DNA from: Pseudomonadota bacterium
Lineage (GTDB): Bacteria > Pseudomonadota > Alphaproteobacteria > Sphingomonadales > SMXR01
DNA: 59,222 nt
NCBI GenBank assembly: GCA_022566215.1
Contig: JADFJJ010000007.1
Span: 1 to 59,222, forward strand
Direction of reading: 5' to 3'
Part shown: positions 18,855 through 26,983 of the stretch, piece after piece
Position numbering within the stretch: position 1 is the first letter of the stretch
How the letters are laid out: the number at the start of each line of letters is the position of its first letter
Position numbers and translations under genes: made by a program
Notes under the pieces: model-generated
Told to the model about the DNA's origin: nothing
Databases searched by the model: none
What the model saw: only the letters and a program-made list of their open reading frames with translations

Positions 18855-20066
18855 TTAATCTAATTGGTTGATATTTTCGATCACGCCGTCTGTGACGTGG
18901 AGGAACAGGGCCTTGCCCTTGAGCGGTGAAAAAATGGCGGCATCGGTCCCGGTCAGCCAGGTTTGCACCCCAAGGGTTGCAACCTCTTCAAACAAACTGG
19001 TGCGGCGCTCCTGGTCCAGATGGGCCGCCACTTCATCCAGCAGCAGAATTGGGCTGCGCCCCCTAACCGACATCTGGAGGCGGGCGGCGGCCAGGACAAT
19101 TCCCGTCAGCATGGCCTTTTGCTCACCGGTGGAACACTGGCTGGCGGGGATGTCTTTTTCCGGATGCCAGGCCTGGAGATCGGTTTTGTGCGCGCCCCTG
19201 CCGGTTTGTCCGCGTTCGCCGTCGCGGGTTCGTTCCCCGGCCAGCAGACCGGCCAATTGCTCTTCCGCCGCCAGCGCCGGATGTACTTTGAGCAGGTCTT
19301 CCACTTCTCCCTTCAGGGCCAGAACCGGGATCGGAAAGCGGCTCTCGCTGGCAAAAGAAAGATGGGTCTTTAAAAGCTCCAGCCCCTCCAGCCGGGCGGC
19401 GGCGATGGCGACCGCATGTTCAGCCATGCGCCGCTCCAGGGCGGAAATCCAGGTCTCGTCCCTTTGGTTGCCATGGCCGGTAAGGACCTTGAGGCGCTCG
19501 CGGGTGGTTTTTTCATAAGCATATAATTGCCGGGCGTGGTCCGGGAAAAGCCCAACCACGATCTGATCGAAAAAACGCCGCCGTTCGGAGGCGCCTTCCT
19601 GGAACAGGCGGTCCATCCTGGGGGTCAGCCAGATGATCGAGATATAGGGCGCCAGCGCCGCCGCCCCCGAAAGGGGCGTCTCATCCATGACAATCACCCG
19701 CCGGGCCCGGCCCTGTACGCCCCCGGACTTGTTTGCATATTCTATCGCACAACCGATCCGGCGCTGCTCCCCCTGGCCGGCAAAAACAGCAGAAACCGCC
19801 CACGCCCCGGCGGCGCCGTTGGTGGTAATATCATCAAGCCGGGCGCCCCTTAAGCCGCGGCCCGGGCCGAGGTAGGAAAGCGCCTCCAAAAGGTTGGTTT
19901 TGCCGGCTCCGTTTTCACCTACCAGGACAATGCAGTTCTCGCCTGGCGCGGAAATCTCAAGACGGGTCGAGGGGTAATTCCTGAACCGGGTCAGGTCGAG
20001 CCGGCGCACCGCAACGCCCGGTTTTTCGCCCGGCTGCTTTGGGGTCATTGTTGCTGTTTGGACCAT
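18855..20066 (-). CDS. recF: DNA replication and repair protein RecF
   Basis: SMC-like ATPase that helps load RecA at gapped DNA. Visible features in the 403-residue protein are the Walker A loop GENGAGKTNLLEAL near residues 50-63, the ABC signature STGEQKAML near 315 and the Walker B segment ILLLDEVAAHLD. The N-terminus has about 20 extra residues before the usual LTRFRNY; an ATG at codon 7 is an alternative start. It lies between dnaN (62-bp gap with a GC hairpin) and gyrB. Confidence 0.95.
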   Translation of the reverse strand: MVQTATMTPKQPGEKPGVAVRRLDLTRFRNYPSTRLEISAPGENCIVLVGENGAGKTNLLEALSYLGPGRGLRGARLDDITTNGAAGAWAVSAVFAGQGEQRRIGCAIEYANKSGGVQGRARRVIVMDETPLSGAAALAPYISIIWLTPRMDRLFQEGASERRRFFDQIVVGLFPDHARQLYAYEKTTRERLKVLTGHGNQRDETWISALERRMAEHAVAIAAARLEGLELLKTHLSFASESRFPIPVLALKGEVEDLLKVHPALAAEEQLAGLLAGERTRDGERGQTGRGAHKTDLQAWHPEKDIPASQCSTGEQKAMLTGIVLAAARLQMSVRGRSPILLLDEVAAHLDQERRTSLFEEVATLGVQTWLTGTDAAIFSPLKGKALFLHVTDGVIENINQLD

Positions 20067-20098
20067 GTTTTGCCCGTTTCCGCCCTAAAAACCAGAAC

Positions 20099-20112
20099 CG
20101 CCCCTCGGGGCG
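20099..20112 (-). other. GC hairpin between dnaN and recF
   Basis: A 14-bp inverted repeat, CGCCCC-TC-GGGGCG on the plus strand, sits 17 bp after the dnaN stop. TTTTT occurs 12 nt further along the minus strand, too far for a standard terminator. It may modulate read-through from dnaN into recF. Confidence 0.3.
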
Positions 20113-20128
20113 CTGATGATGCGCGCCA

Positions 20129-21241
20129 TCACACCCGCATCGGCATCAGAACATAAAGGGCATCCGCATCCCCGGAATCCCGAATCAGTGTTGGTGATGC
20201 TGAATCGGCCAGCTCCATATTTACAGTATCCCCTTCGATCTGGTGCAGGATGTCCAGAAGGTAGCGGGCATTGAAGCCGATCTCCATCGGCTCGGCGCTG
20301 TAACTGACACTCACCTCTTCGGTCGCGGTGCCACTTTCCGGGCTGTTGACGGAAAGAACCATGGTGTCTTTTCCAAGGCTCAGTTTAACCGAACGGGTGC
20401 GCTCGGTGGAAATGGTCGAGACCCGATCAACCGCCTCGGCCAGGACATGGCCGTCGACACTCAGTTTTTTCTCGTTGGCGGTCGGTATGACACGTTTGTA
20501 ATCGGGAAAAGTCCCATCGATCAGCTTGGAGGTCAGGACGGTCGAATCGAAGGAAAATTTGATCTTGGTGTCGGAAAGGGCGATTTTCACATCGCCGTCA
20601 AATTCCTCGATCAGCTTGCGCAGCTCTGAAACCGTCTTGCGCGGGATGATCACCCCCGGCATCCCCTTGGACCCCTTGGGCGCCTTGGTTTCAACCCGGG
20701 CCATGCGGTGCCCGTCGGTTGAGACCGCCCGCAGCAGTTCCTTGCCGTCATCGACAACGTGAAGATAAATTCCGTTCAGGTAATAGCGGGTTTCTTCGGT
20801 CGAGATGGCAAACCGGGTTTTATCCATCAGTTTCTTCAGGCTCGCTGAAGTAAGGGTAAATTTGTGCGGCATATCGCCTTCGGACATGACCGGAAAATCT
20901 TCCTTGGGCAAACCCGCCAGGTTAAAATCGGAGCGCCCGGCCTTGATCTGGAGCCGGTTATCTTCACCCAGCTTCAATTCAATCTGGGCCCCCTCAGGCA
21001 ACTTTCTGACAATGTCGAACATGGTGTGGGCGGGGACTGTGATGGCGCCGCCCTTTTTTATATCCGCCTCGGTTTTTTCAACGATCGACAAGTCCAAATC
21101 GGTGGCGGTCAGGGAAATAATTCCACCCTCCGCTTCGATCTGGACATTGGATAAAATCGGAATGGTATTCCGGCGCTCAACAATACTTTGGACGTGCCCC
21201 AAAGTCTTCAGAAAATTACCTCGTTCAATGGTCAGCTGCAT
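20129..21241 (-). CDS. dnaN: DNA polymerase III beta subunit (sliding clamp)
   Basis: Ring-shaped processivity clamp of the replicative polymerase. The 370-residue length is normal and the three repeated clamp domains are evident: MQLTIERGNFLKTLGHVQSIV opens domain 1, EDFPVMSEG marks the domain 1/2 junction, and the family C-terminus ALYVLMPMRV is intact. The conserved ISTEETRYYLNGIYLH in domain 2 confirms the family. It lies 268 bp downstream of dnaA, so it may have its own promoter in that gap. Confidence 0.97.
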   Translation of the reverse strand: MQLTIERGNFLKTLGHVQSIVERRNTIPILSNVQIEAEGGIISLTATDLDLSIVEKTEADIKKGGAITVPAHTMFDIVRKLPEGAQIELKLGEDNRLQIKAGRSDFNLAGLPKEDFPVMSEGDMPHKFTLTSASLKKLMDKTRFAISTEETRYYLNGIYLHVVDDGKELLRAVSTDGHRMARVETKAPKGSKGMPGVIIPRKTVSELRKLIEEFDGDVKIALSDTKIKFSFDSTVLTSKLIDGTFPDYKRVIPTANEKKLSVDGHVLAEAVDRVSTISTERTRSVKLSLGKDTMVLSVNSPESGTATEEVSVSYSAEPMEIGFNARYLLDILHQIEGDTVNMELADSASPTLIRDSGDADALYVLMPMRV

Positions 21242-21342
21242 GTGTCAGCCCGCTCCCTTTTTTGTGTGAGTTATAACGGCCCCAAAACCTCTGTTCCGTG
21301 CGGTTTCTAGAGCAATATTAATCGCGTTATTTCCCCATGAAA

Positions 21343-21358
21343 ATGTGTCCTGGCACAT
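21343..21358. promoter_or_regulatory. Inverted repeat upstream of dnaN
   Basis: ATGTG-TCCTGG-CACAT, a 5-bp interrupted palindrome about 100 bp upstream of the dnaN start in an AT-rich stretch. It could be an operator. No canonical DnaA box was found in this gap. Confidence 0.25.
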
Positions 21359-21467
21359 CATATGCGATTTTGCCGCTTGAGAATAGCAAAATATGGGATT
21401 TTTGCCACGTTTTTTATGGCCAAAAACCCTGCTTTTTATGCCTTATTCAACGGCTCTGAAGGGAACT

Positions 21468-21495
21468 GGCCGGAGGGCAAAAAGCCCCCCTGGCC
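21468..21495 (-). terminator. Strong hairpin after dnaA
   Basis: Fifteen bases downstream of the dnaA stop. On the minus strand GGCC-(A)-GGGGGGC pairs with GCCCTCC-GGCC around a TTTTT loop, giving about 11 bp with one bulge and one G-T pair. No T-run follows, so it may be a 3'-end stabiliser or Rho-assisted terminator rather than a classical intrinsic terminator. Confidence 0.45.
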
Positions 21496-21509
21496 CTGAA
21501 GTTTGTTGC

Positions 21510-22862
21510 TTAGCCTTCCAGAAGGTGCGAGAGGCGGTTGAGATCGTCTTCGAGGGTGCTGTCGGTGCGCCTCAAGTCATCAATTTTACGCACCGCATGC
21601 ATCACCGTAGTGTGGTCGCGTCCACCGAATTTGCGGCCGATCTCCGGCAGCGAGCGGCTGGTCATCTGTTTGGCCAGATACATCGCCACCTGCCTGGGGC
21701 GGGCGATGTCGCGGGCGCGCCGGGCGGACAAAATCTCGGAAAGCCGCAGGTTATAATAATCAGACACCTGGCGCATGATCTCGTCGATGGTGACCTTGCG
21801 GTCGTTGGCCCGGAGCAAATCCTGGAGCACACTCCGGGTCATATCGATAGTGACCAGCCGGCCGGTCAGCTCGGTATAGGCAACCACCCGGTTGAGCGCC
21901 CCTTCCAGCTCGCGTACGTTGGAGGTGATTTTGCTGGCGAGAAATTCCAGAACATCCTTGGGGATCTGGACGTTTTCAAAATTCTCCGACTTGGTCTGAA
22001 GAATTCCCAGGCGCAATTCGTAATCGGTCGGGTGGATATCGGCCACCAGCCCCCAACCGAGGCGCGAGCGGATGCGCTCTTCAATGCCCGCCAGGTCGGT
22101 CGGCGAGCGGTCGGCCGAAATGATCACCTGGCGGCGGTTATCGATCAGGGCATTAAAGGTATGGAAAAATTCTTCCTGGGTCGATTCCTTGTTGGCGATG
22201 AACTGGACGTCATCGATCATCAAAAGTTCGACCGTGCGGAACTGGCGTTTAAACTCGACCGTGGTCTTGCTGCGGATTGCGGTAATAAACTGGTACATAA
22301 ACTTTTCCGCCGACAAGTACATGACCTTGCGCCCGGGATGCAGCCGGGTCACCTCAGAGGCGATGGCATGCATCAGATGGGTTTTGCCAAGGCCCACGCC
22401 GCCGTGCAAAAACAGCGGATTGAAGAGCACTTGTTCGCTCTCGGCGGCCCGCCGGGCCGCGGCATAGGCCAACTCGTTGGATTTGCCGACCACAAAGGAA
22501 TCGAAGGTATAGCGCGGGTCGAGGACGCTGCCGAAGCTGTCGGTCAGAACCCCTTTGGCAAAAGCCTTGCCGGCCCCGGCGGCACCGCTGAAACTCGAAT
22601 CAGCGGCGGTTTTTTTATCCACCGTAATATCAACACTGAAAACCTTGGCGCCTTCACGTTCCCACAACTCCTTGATTCGGTCAGCGTAATGACGCCGCAC
22701 CCAATCCCGCACAAAAGGCGTCCGGGCCGAGAACAGCACGGTGCCATCCTCTATATTTTTAAAGTTCAGGTTTTTGATCCAGGCGTTGAAAGCGTCGTCC
22801 CCGATCTCGGCCCTCAAAATGGATTGAATTCTATCCCATTCAGTAATTTGTTTCCCAGTCAT
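21510..22862 (-). CDS. dnaA: Chromosomal replication initiator DnaA
   Basis: AAA+ ATPase that binds DnaA boxes and opens oriC. From the ATG at 22862 it has 450 residues. The order is: N-terminal DnaB-interaction domain (ITEWDRIQSILRAEIGDDAF), short linker, AAA+ core with Walker A GGVGLGKTHLMHA, Walker B LLMIDDVQFI and sensor regions, then the C-terminal helix-turn-helix with the signature GGRDHTTVMHAVRKI. The track ORF adds 29 upstream codons that do not fit the family; the chosen ATG has AAAGG 5 nt upstream. The 742-bp gap to rpsT holds its promoter. Confidence 0.97.
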   Translation of the reverse strand: MTGKQITEWDRIQSILRAEIGDDAFNAWIKNLNFKNIEDGTVLFSARTPFVRDWVRRHYADRIKELWEREGAKVFSVDITVDKKTAADSSFSGAAGAGKAFAKGVLTDSFGSVLDPRYTFDSFVVGKSNELAYAAARRAAESEQVLFNPLFLHGGVGLGKTHLMHAIASEVTRLHPGRKVMYLSAEKFMYQFITAIRSKTTVEFKRQFRTVELLMIDDVQFIANKESTQEEFFHTFNALIDNRRQVIISADRSPTDLAGIEERIRSRLGWGLVADIHPTDYELRLGILQTKSENFENVQIPKDVLEFLASKITSNVRELEGALNRVVAYTELTGRLVTIDMTRSVLQDLLRANDRKVTIDEIMRQVSDYYNLRLSEILSARRARDIARPRQVAMYLAKQMTSRSLPEIGRKFGGRDHTTVMHAVRKIDDLRRTDSTLEDDLNRLSHLLEG

Positions 22863-23604
22863 ATTGCCTTTAAAACTCCCCTCCTGAGGGATTTGTTGTA
22901 AATCCCCGGTCTTTGGACACCCGCTTCTTCTAAAAGGGCGTCCGGGCATTTCTTATTCGCAAGAAACTGGCTTTATGCTGCTTAATTGTTCATCGTCAGG
23001 TCAGAATTTTCAGGGTTTTCCCGTTAAACCAACCGTTGATAAACTTTTTCCGGTAATTTAGGGCCTGATTGGCGGGTCTGCCTCCAATTTCCCGCAGTAT
23101 GCGCCTTACCCGGCCTCCGGATTTCGTCTTTTAAGCCTTTTCTGAATACCTGTATTTCTTGCTCTCCATAGAAAACGCACTATCCCCCGCGTCTTCCAAA
23201 CCCTTTTCGGTATTATTGGGGGTTGGCCGGAAATTTAGCAGCAGTTTTTTGCCTATTCCCCCGATCTTATGCCAAAAACCCTTGAAAACCAAGGTTTTTC
23301 GCCATTTTTGTTGCCTATGTGATTTGATTCGACACCAAATCAATCCTCTGCAACACCCACAACAGGGATAAGATACCCAGACTATTGGAGCCTGACAATA
23401 GCCCAAAATGAAATATCAGGAAATTTTTTCCGATTGTTATGGCTTTGTGGGGATAGGACATACAAAATCTGGGTCAAGTGTTGTTTGAAAAAAAAATTCC
23501 CGATGGAAAAAATATTTTTTTTGGATCAAATCTACCTATACGCGTACAAAGGGCAGGGCCAATGAAGCCCGTACGTGCGAATCAAATAAAAAAGAAGGAA
23601 AAGT
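22863..23604. other. Long structured intergenic region between dnaA and rpsT
   Basis: 742 bp with no convincing gene. It contains three successive hairpins (23274-23299, 23320-23342, 23382-23401), an A/T tract with the perfect palindrome AAAAAATATTTTTT (23507-23520), and TACGCGTA (23539-23546). It must hold the dnaA promoter and may form part of an origin, but I found no canonical TTATCCACA box. The best partial matches are CGTTGATAA near 23035 and CAGGGATAA near 23364. The two overlapping short ORFs here (91 and 70 aa) have no ribosome site. Confidence 0.5.
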
Positions 23605-23871
23605 CTAAGAAGCCAGTGAATTGATTCGGTGCTCAAGCCTGGAAATCTTCCTCGAGGCGGTGTTGCGGTGGTAAACGCCCTTGGTCACGCCGCGGTCAAT
23701 CTCGGGCCGGGCCGCCTTGAAAGCTTCCAAGGCGGCTTTTTTGTCGCCGGCTTCAATCGCCAGCTCGACCTGCTTGACGTGCGTGCGAATCCGCGAACGG
23801 CGCTTGCGGTTGGCCTCCATACGGCGGTCATTGCTCCGGATACGTTTCTTTGCTTGCGGCGAATTTGCCAT
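23605..23871 (-). CDS. rpsT: 30S ribosomal protein S20
   Basis: Small-subunit protein that binds 16S rRNA helices. The 88-residue sequence [31 protein letters not shown] is the standard very basic start, and the tail [20 protein letters not shown] is equally typical. It has its own strong promoter 53-82 bp upstream. The dnaA-rpsT pairing is usual in many alphaproteobacteria. Confidence 0.97.
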   Translation of the reverse strand: MANSPQAKKRIRSNDRRMEANRKRRSRIRTHVKQVELAIEAGDKKAALEAFKAARPEIDRGVTKGVYHRNTASRKISRLEHRINSLAS

Positions 23872-23923
23872 GTTTTTACCTTAAGTCCTCAGGTTCAAAT
23901 AAGTCTTTCATTAAGGAAGGGGC

Positions 23924-23952
23924 TGTATACCGGCCTCTTTGAGCCCGGTCAA
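23924..23952 (-). promoter_or_regulatory. Sigma-70-type promoter of rpsT
   Basis: On the minus strand TTGACC (23952-23947), a 17-bp spacer and TATACA (23929-23924). The predicted leader before the rpsT ATG is about 46 nt. The arrangement matches the rpmH promoter closely. Confidence 0.72.
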
Positions 23953-23978
23953 CACCTTAAAGGTTGGCCCGGCAAAAA

Positions 23979-24755
23979 TTATTTGTTTTTAAAGCGCGGT
24001 GAGCGTTTGTCGATAAAGGCCGCCATCCCCTCTTTTTGATCATCGGTGGCGAACAGCGCATGAAACACCCGGCGTTCATAGCGGATTCCTTCACTCAGCG
24101 ACATTTCGTAAGCGCGGTTGATGGCCTCTTTGGCGACCATGACCGAGGGCAGCGAAAGCGCGGCGATGCCCTTGGCGATCTTGAAGGCTTCATCCTTCAG
24201 GTCTTCCAGCGGGAACACCCGGCTGACCAGCCCGCAGCTTTCCGCCTCAGTGGCATCCATCATGCGCCCGGTCAGGATCATGTCCATGGCTTTTGATTTG
24301 CCGATCAAGCGGGTCAGGCGCTGGGTGCCGCCGGCGCCGGGGATCACCCCCAGCTTGATCTCCGGCTGGCCGAACTTGGCATTGTCGGCCGAGACGATAA
24401 AATCACACATCATCGCCAACTCACACCCGCCGCCCAGCGCATAGCCGGCGACCGCGGCGATAATCGGTTTCCTGACGCGGGTCGCTTCTTCCCAGTTGGC
24501 GGTGATAAAGTCTTCTAAAAAAACATCCATGTAGCCTTTGGCGGCCATTTCCTTGATATCCGCCCCGGCGGCGAAGGCCTTGTCGCTTCCGGTCAGCAAA
24601 ATAGCGCCGATCTCCTGGTCCGCCTCCAGGTCGCGGAGAGCTGCCGTCAGCTCATCCATCATTTCCCCATTGAGGGCGTTCAGCGCTTCGGGCCGGTTCA
24701 GGGTGATAACGCCGACGCGGTCTTTCTTGTCCAGAAGAATAGTTTTGTAAGCCAT
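23979..24755 (-). CDS. Enoyl-CoA hydratase
   Basis: Crotonase-fold enzyme that hydrates trans-2-enoyl-CoA in fatty acid beta-oxidation. The 258-residue length is normal. The oxyanion-hole segments are visible as [11 protein letters not shown] near residues 59-69 and [14 protein letters not shown] near 104-117. The catalytic glutamates fall in GCELAMMCD and in [19 protein letters not shown]. Placement between rpsT and mutM close to dnaA is seen in other alphaproteobacteria. A more specialised crotonase substrate cannot be excluded. Confidence 0.92.
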   Translation of the reverse strand: MAYKTILLDKKDRVGVITLNRPEALNALNGEMMDELTAALRDLEADQEIGAILLTGSDKAFAAGADIKEMAAKGYMDVFLEDFITANWEEATRVRKPIIAAVAGYALGGGCELAMMCDFIVSADNAKFGQPEIKLGVIPGAGGTQRLTRLIGKSKAMDMILTGRMMDATEAESCGLVSRVFPLEDLKDEAFKIAKGIAALSLPSVMVAKEAINRAYEMSLSEGIRYERRVFHALFATDDQKEGMAAFIDKRSPRFKNK

Positions 24756-24839
24756 GGTCTTTCCTCACACTTTTCCCGGTACGGGTTGCCTTTCCTACCT
24801 CTTGCGGCCGCTCAAGAAAAGGGGTTTTTATAAACCCGC

Positions 24840-25211
24840 TCAGGAAAGGGGCCGCAAACTGACCGTCACCTCAAGCGGTTCGGTATCGGAAAAGGTCAGG
24901 GTCAGGTGTTCCTCATCGCGGGTGTAAACCAATCCATCGCCAGCGTTTTCTCCGATCCACCCAAGTTGAAACAACACCTCCCGGTAAAAGGAAAGCGCCT
25001 GGTCCGGGGTTACGTTTCCCACCAGCAAGGTACGGATGATCCGCCCCTCGGCCTTGTCAAAGATAACCCTGTGGCTGAAATCCTCAACCAGCCCCTCCAT
25101 TACCGGAATCCCGCTTAGGTCTTCCAGGCCCGGATCATCCTGGGCCAGCGCACCGGGGGCCAGGCAAAGGACAAAACCCATAAACAGGGCTTTTAGGGAA
25201 AGTTTAATCAT
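24840..25211 (-). CDS. Small secreted protein of unknown function
   Basis: A 123-residue protein. The first 23 residues, MIKLSLKALFMGFVLCLAPGALA, form a clear signal peptide, so the mature part (from about QDDPGLEDL) is periplasmic. The body is predicted mixed alpha/beta, with a segment PDQALSFYREVLFQLGW that recalls tetratricopeptide-like or YjbR-like small exported proteins, but I can assign no family. It is flanked by the enoyl-CoA hydratase and mutM in the same orientation. Confidence 0.65.
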   Translation of the reverse strand: MIKLSLKALFMGFVLCLAPGALAQDDPGLEDLSGIPVMEGLVEDFSHRVIFDKAEGRIIRTLLVGNVTPDQALSFYREVLFQLGWIGENAGDGLVYTRDEEHLTLTFSDTEPLEVTVSLRPLS

Positions 25212-25266
25212 GAGCCCATCTTATCAGGTGAGGGAGCGGTTTAAAAGCATCTCAAGGATCAAAAGC

Positions 25267-26106
25267 TTATTTCTGGCAGCGCGGGCAGTAAAAGGTCGAA
25301 CGCGCGCCCTGGACGATGCGCCGGATGGTTCCCCGGCAGGATTTTTTCCGGCACGCTTCCCCGGCGCGGCCGTAGACATCAAAGCGGTGCTGGAAATATC
25401 CCAGCCCGCCATCGATATGAACATAATCCTTCAGCGATGAGCCGCCGGATTGCAGGGCCTCGCCCAGAACCGCGCGGATGGTCCGGCTCAAGCCTTCAAC
25501 CCGGGCCAGGGAGATCGCCCCGGCCCGCCTCCCGGGATGGATGCCGGCGCGGTAAAGGGCTTCCGAGACATATATATTGCCCAGCCCGGCCACCACCTTT
25601 TGGTCCAGCAGCGCCTGTTTGATATTTACCGATCTGCCCGCCAGGGCGGCCTTGAGCACCGGGCCGTTAAACGAATTGGAAAGCGGTTCGGCCCCAAGGT
25701 GCGCCAATAAAGGATGCTGGTCCAGCTCATCGGTTTTGGCGAAGGTCACCAGCCCAAAGCGCCGGGGGTCGCGGTATGTGAGCCTGATTCCCGCTTCGGT
25801 CTCGATCACAAAATGCTCATGCTTTTCCGGCTTGAAGGGGGTCCTGGAATCCAGCCTGGAAATTAAAACCTGGCCGCTCATGCCAAGGTGCAGCAACAGC
25901 GACCAGCCGTTGTCGATATCCATCACGATGTATTTGGCCCGGCGCCGCAGGGCCTCGATCTTCCGGCCTGTCAGGCGCGTGCTGAATTCCTTCGGGATGG
26001 GAATCCGGAGCTTCGGGCTGAAAGTTTTGGCCAACCGCACCCGTTTGCCTTCCAGATGGGGCAGCAGGCCAAGGCGGATGGTTTCAACTTCGGGCAATTC
26101 GGGCAT
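25267..26106 (-). CDS. mutM: Formamidopyrimidine-DNA glycosylase
   Basis: Bifunctional base-excision enzyme that removes 8-oxoguanine and formamidopyrimidines and nicks the DNA. From the ATG at 26106 it begins MPELPEVETI, where Pro2 is the nucleophile and Glu3 the general acid once Met is removed. The helix-two-turn-helix is near SVNIKQALLDQKVVAGLGNIY, with Lys as an active-site residue. The C-terminal zinc finger is CRKKSC with CPRC, the C-x4-C form often seen in alphaproteobacteria. Length is 279 residues. The 22 extra track codons upstream are rejected. It is divergent from ubiE. Confidence 0.96.
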   Translation of the reverse strand: MPELPEVETIRLGLLPHLEGKRVRLAKTFSPKLRIPIPKEFSTRLTGRKIEALRRRAKYIVMDIDNGWSLLLHLGMSGQVLISRLDSRTPFKPEKHEHFVIETEAGIRLTYRDPRRFGLVTFAKTDELDQHPLLAHLGAEPLSNSFNGPVLKAALAGRSVNIKQALLDQKVVAGLGNIYVSEALYRAGIHPGRRAGAISLARVEGLSRTIRAVLGEALQSGGSSLKDYVHIDGGLGYFQHRFDVYGRAGEACRKKSCRGTIRRIVQGARSTFYCPRCQK

Positions 26107-26182
26107 GGTAATTCTCAAAAGCGGCTGGAATAGTCCAACCCGCTGGGTTAAGGTTCGGCCACACTCTAGCAAGGGTTACAGG

Positions 26183-26974
26183 ATGGCTGCCAAAAAAAAA
26201 TTAAAACCCCGGCAAACCGGGACGGGCCAGGATCATTTCGGCTTCCAGCCGGTGGCGGAAGGAGACCGCCAGGCGCGGGTCAATACGGTATTTGATTCGG
26301 TCGCAGCAAAGTATGACCTGATGAATGATGCCATGTCGGGCGGCCTGCACCGGCTGTGGAAGGCGCACCTGATCAACCGCCTGAGGCCTGGAAAGGGAAT
26401 GCGGCTTTTGGACTTGGCCGGGGGGACCGGGGATATCGCGTTCCGGTTCCTTAATGCCGTGGGAGAGCTTGAAGAGGGGGCGGTTCCGGTCACGGTTTGC
26501 GACATCAACCCCAACATGCTGGAGGTCGGCCGCGGCCGGGCGCTGGATAAGGGGTACCTCAGGGAGATTGAATGGCTCACCGGCAACGCCGAGGATTTGC
26601 CCCTCAAGGATGAAACTTTCGATGCCGTCACCATTGCCTTTGGCATCAGGAACGTAACCAATCTCGAAAAAGCGATTAAAGAGGCTCACCGGGTCCTGAA
26701 GCCAGGGGGGAGGTACCTGGTGATGGAATTTTCCTCTGGCCAGGCGCCGTTGATCCGGGATGTTTATGACTGGTATTCCTTTAATGTTATCCCGAAAATA
26801 GGCAAGGCCATCACCGGCGATGAAGCAGCGTATGAATACCTGGTGGAAAGCATCCGCAAATTTCCGCGCCCGAAGGTTTTTGCAAAATTGATGTCTGATG
26901 CCGGGTTTGTGCGGGTCGCCATGGACCAGCTGGCGGGCGGGATTGTTACCCTCTATCGCGGCTGGAAAATTTAG
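26183..26974 (+). CDS. ubiE: Ubiquinone/menaquinone biosynthesis C-methyltransferase UbiE
   Basis: SAM-dependent methyltransferase that methylates the C-2 position of the quinone ring precursor. The ATG at 26183 gives 263 residues. The N-terminal FDSVAAKYDLMNDAMSGGLHRLWK is the family signature 1; the SAM site is LLDLAGGTGDIAFRF; RVLKPGGRYLVMEFS is the post-II motif. The supplied 465-residue ORF is an artefact: its first 202 codons lie antisense to mutM. It is followed 9 bp later by ubiB on the same strand. Confidence 0.96.
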   Translation: MAAKKKLKPRQTGTGQDHFGFQPVAEGDRQARVNTVFDSVAAKYDLMNDAMSGGLHRLWKAHLINRLRPGKGMRLLDLAGGTGDIAFRFLNAVGELEEGAVPVTVCDINPNMLEVGRGRALDKGYLREIEWLTGNAEDLPLKDETFDAVTIAFGIRNVTNLEKAIKEAHRVLKPGGRYLVMEFSSGQAPLIRDVYDWYSFNVIPKIGKAITGDEAAYEYLVESIRKFPRPKVFAKLMSDAGFVRVAMDQLAGGIVTLYRGWKI

Positions 26975-26983
26975 GGGGGGGTG

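Noticed and set aside
21393-22901. 502-aa plus-strand ORF
   Set aside because: Antisense to dnaA, whose reading frame and motifs are complete.
23131-23406. 91-aa minus and 70-aa plus ORFs between dnaA and rpsT
   Set aside because: No ribosome sites, odd composition, and they overlap inverted repeats that explain the open frames.
22863-23604. Definite oriC call
   Set aside because: Position next to dnaA and AT content fit, but no canonical DnaA boxes were seen, and many alphaproteobacterial origins lie away from dnaA.
25577-26182. N-terminal 202-codon extension of the ubiE ORF
   Set aside because: The extension is antisense to mutM, while ubiE's family N-terminus and a suitable ATG lie at 26183.
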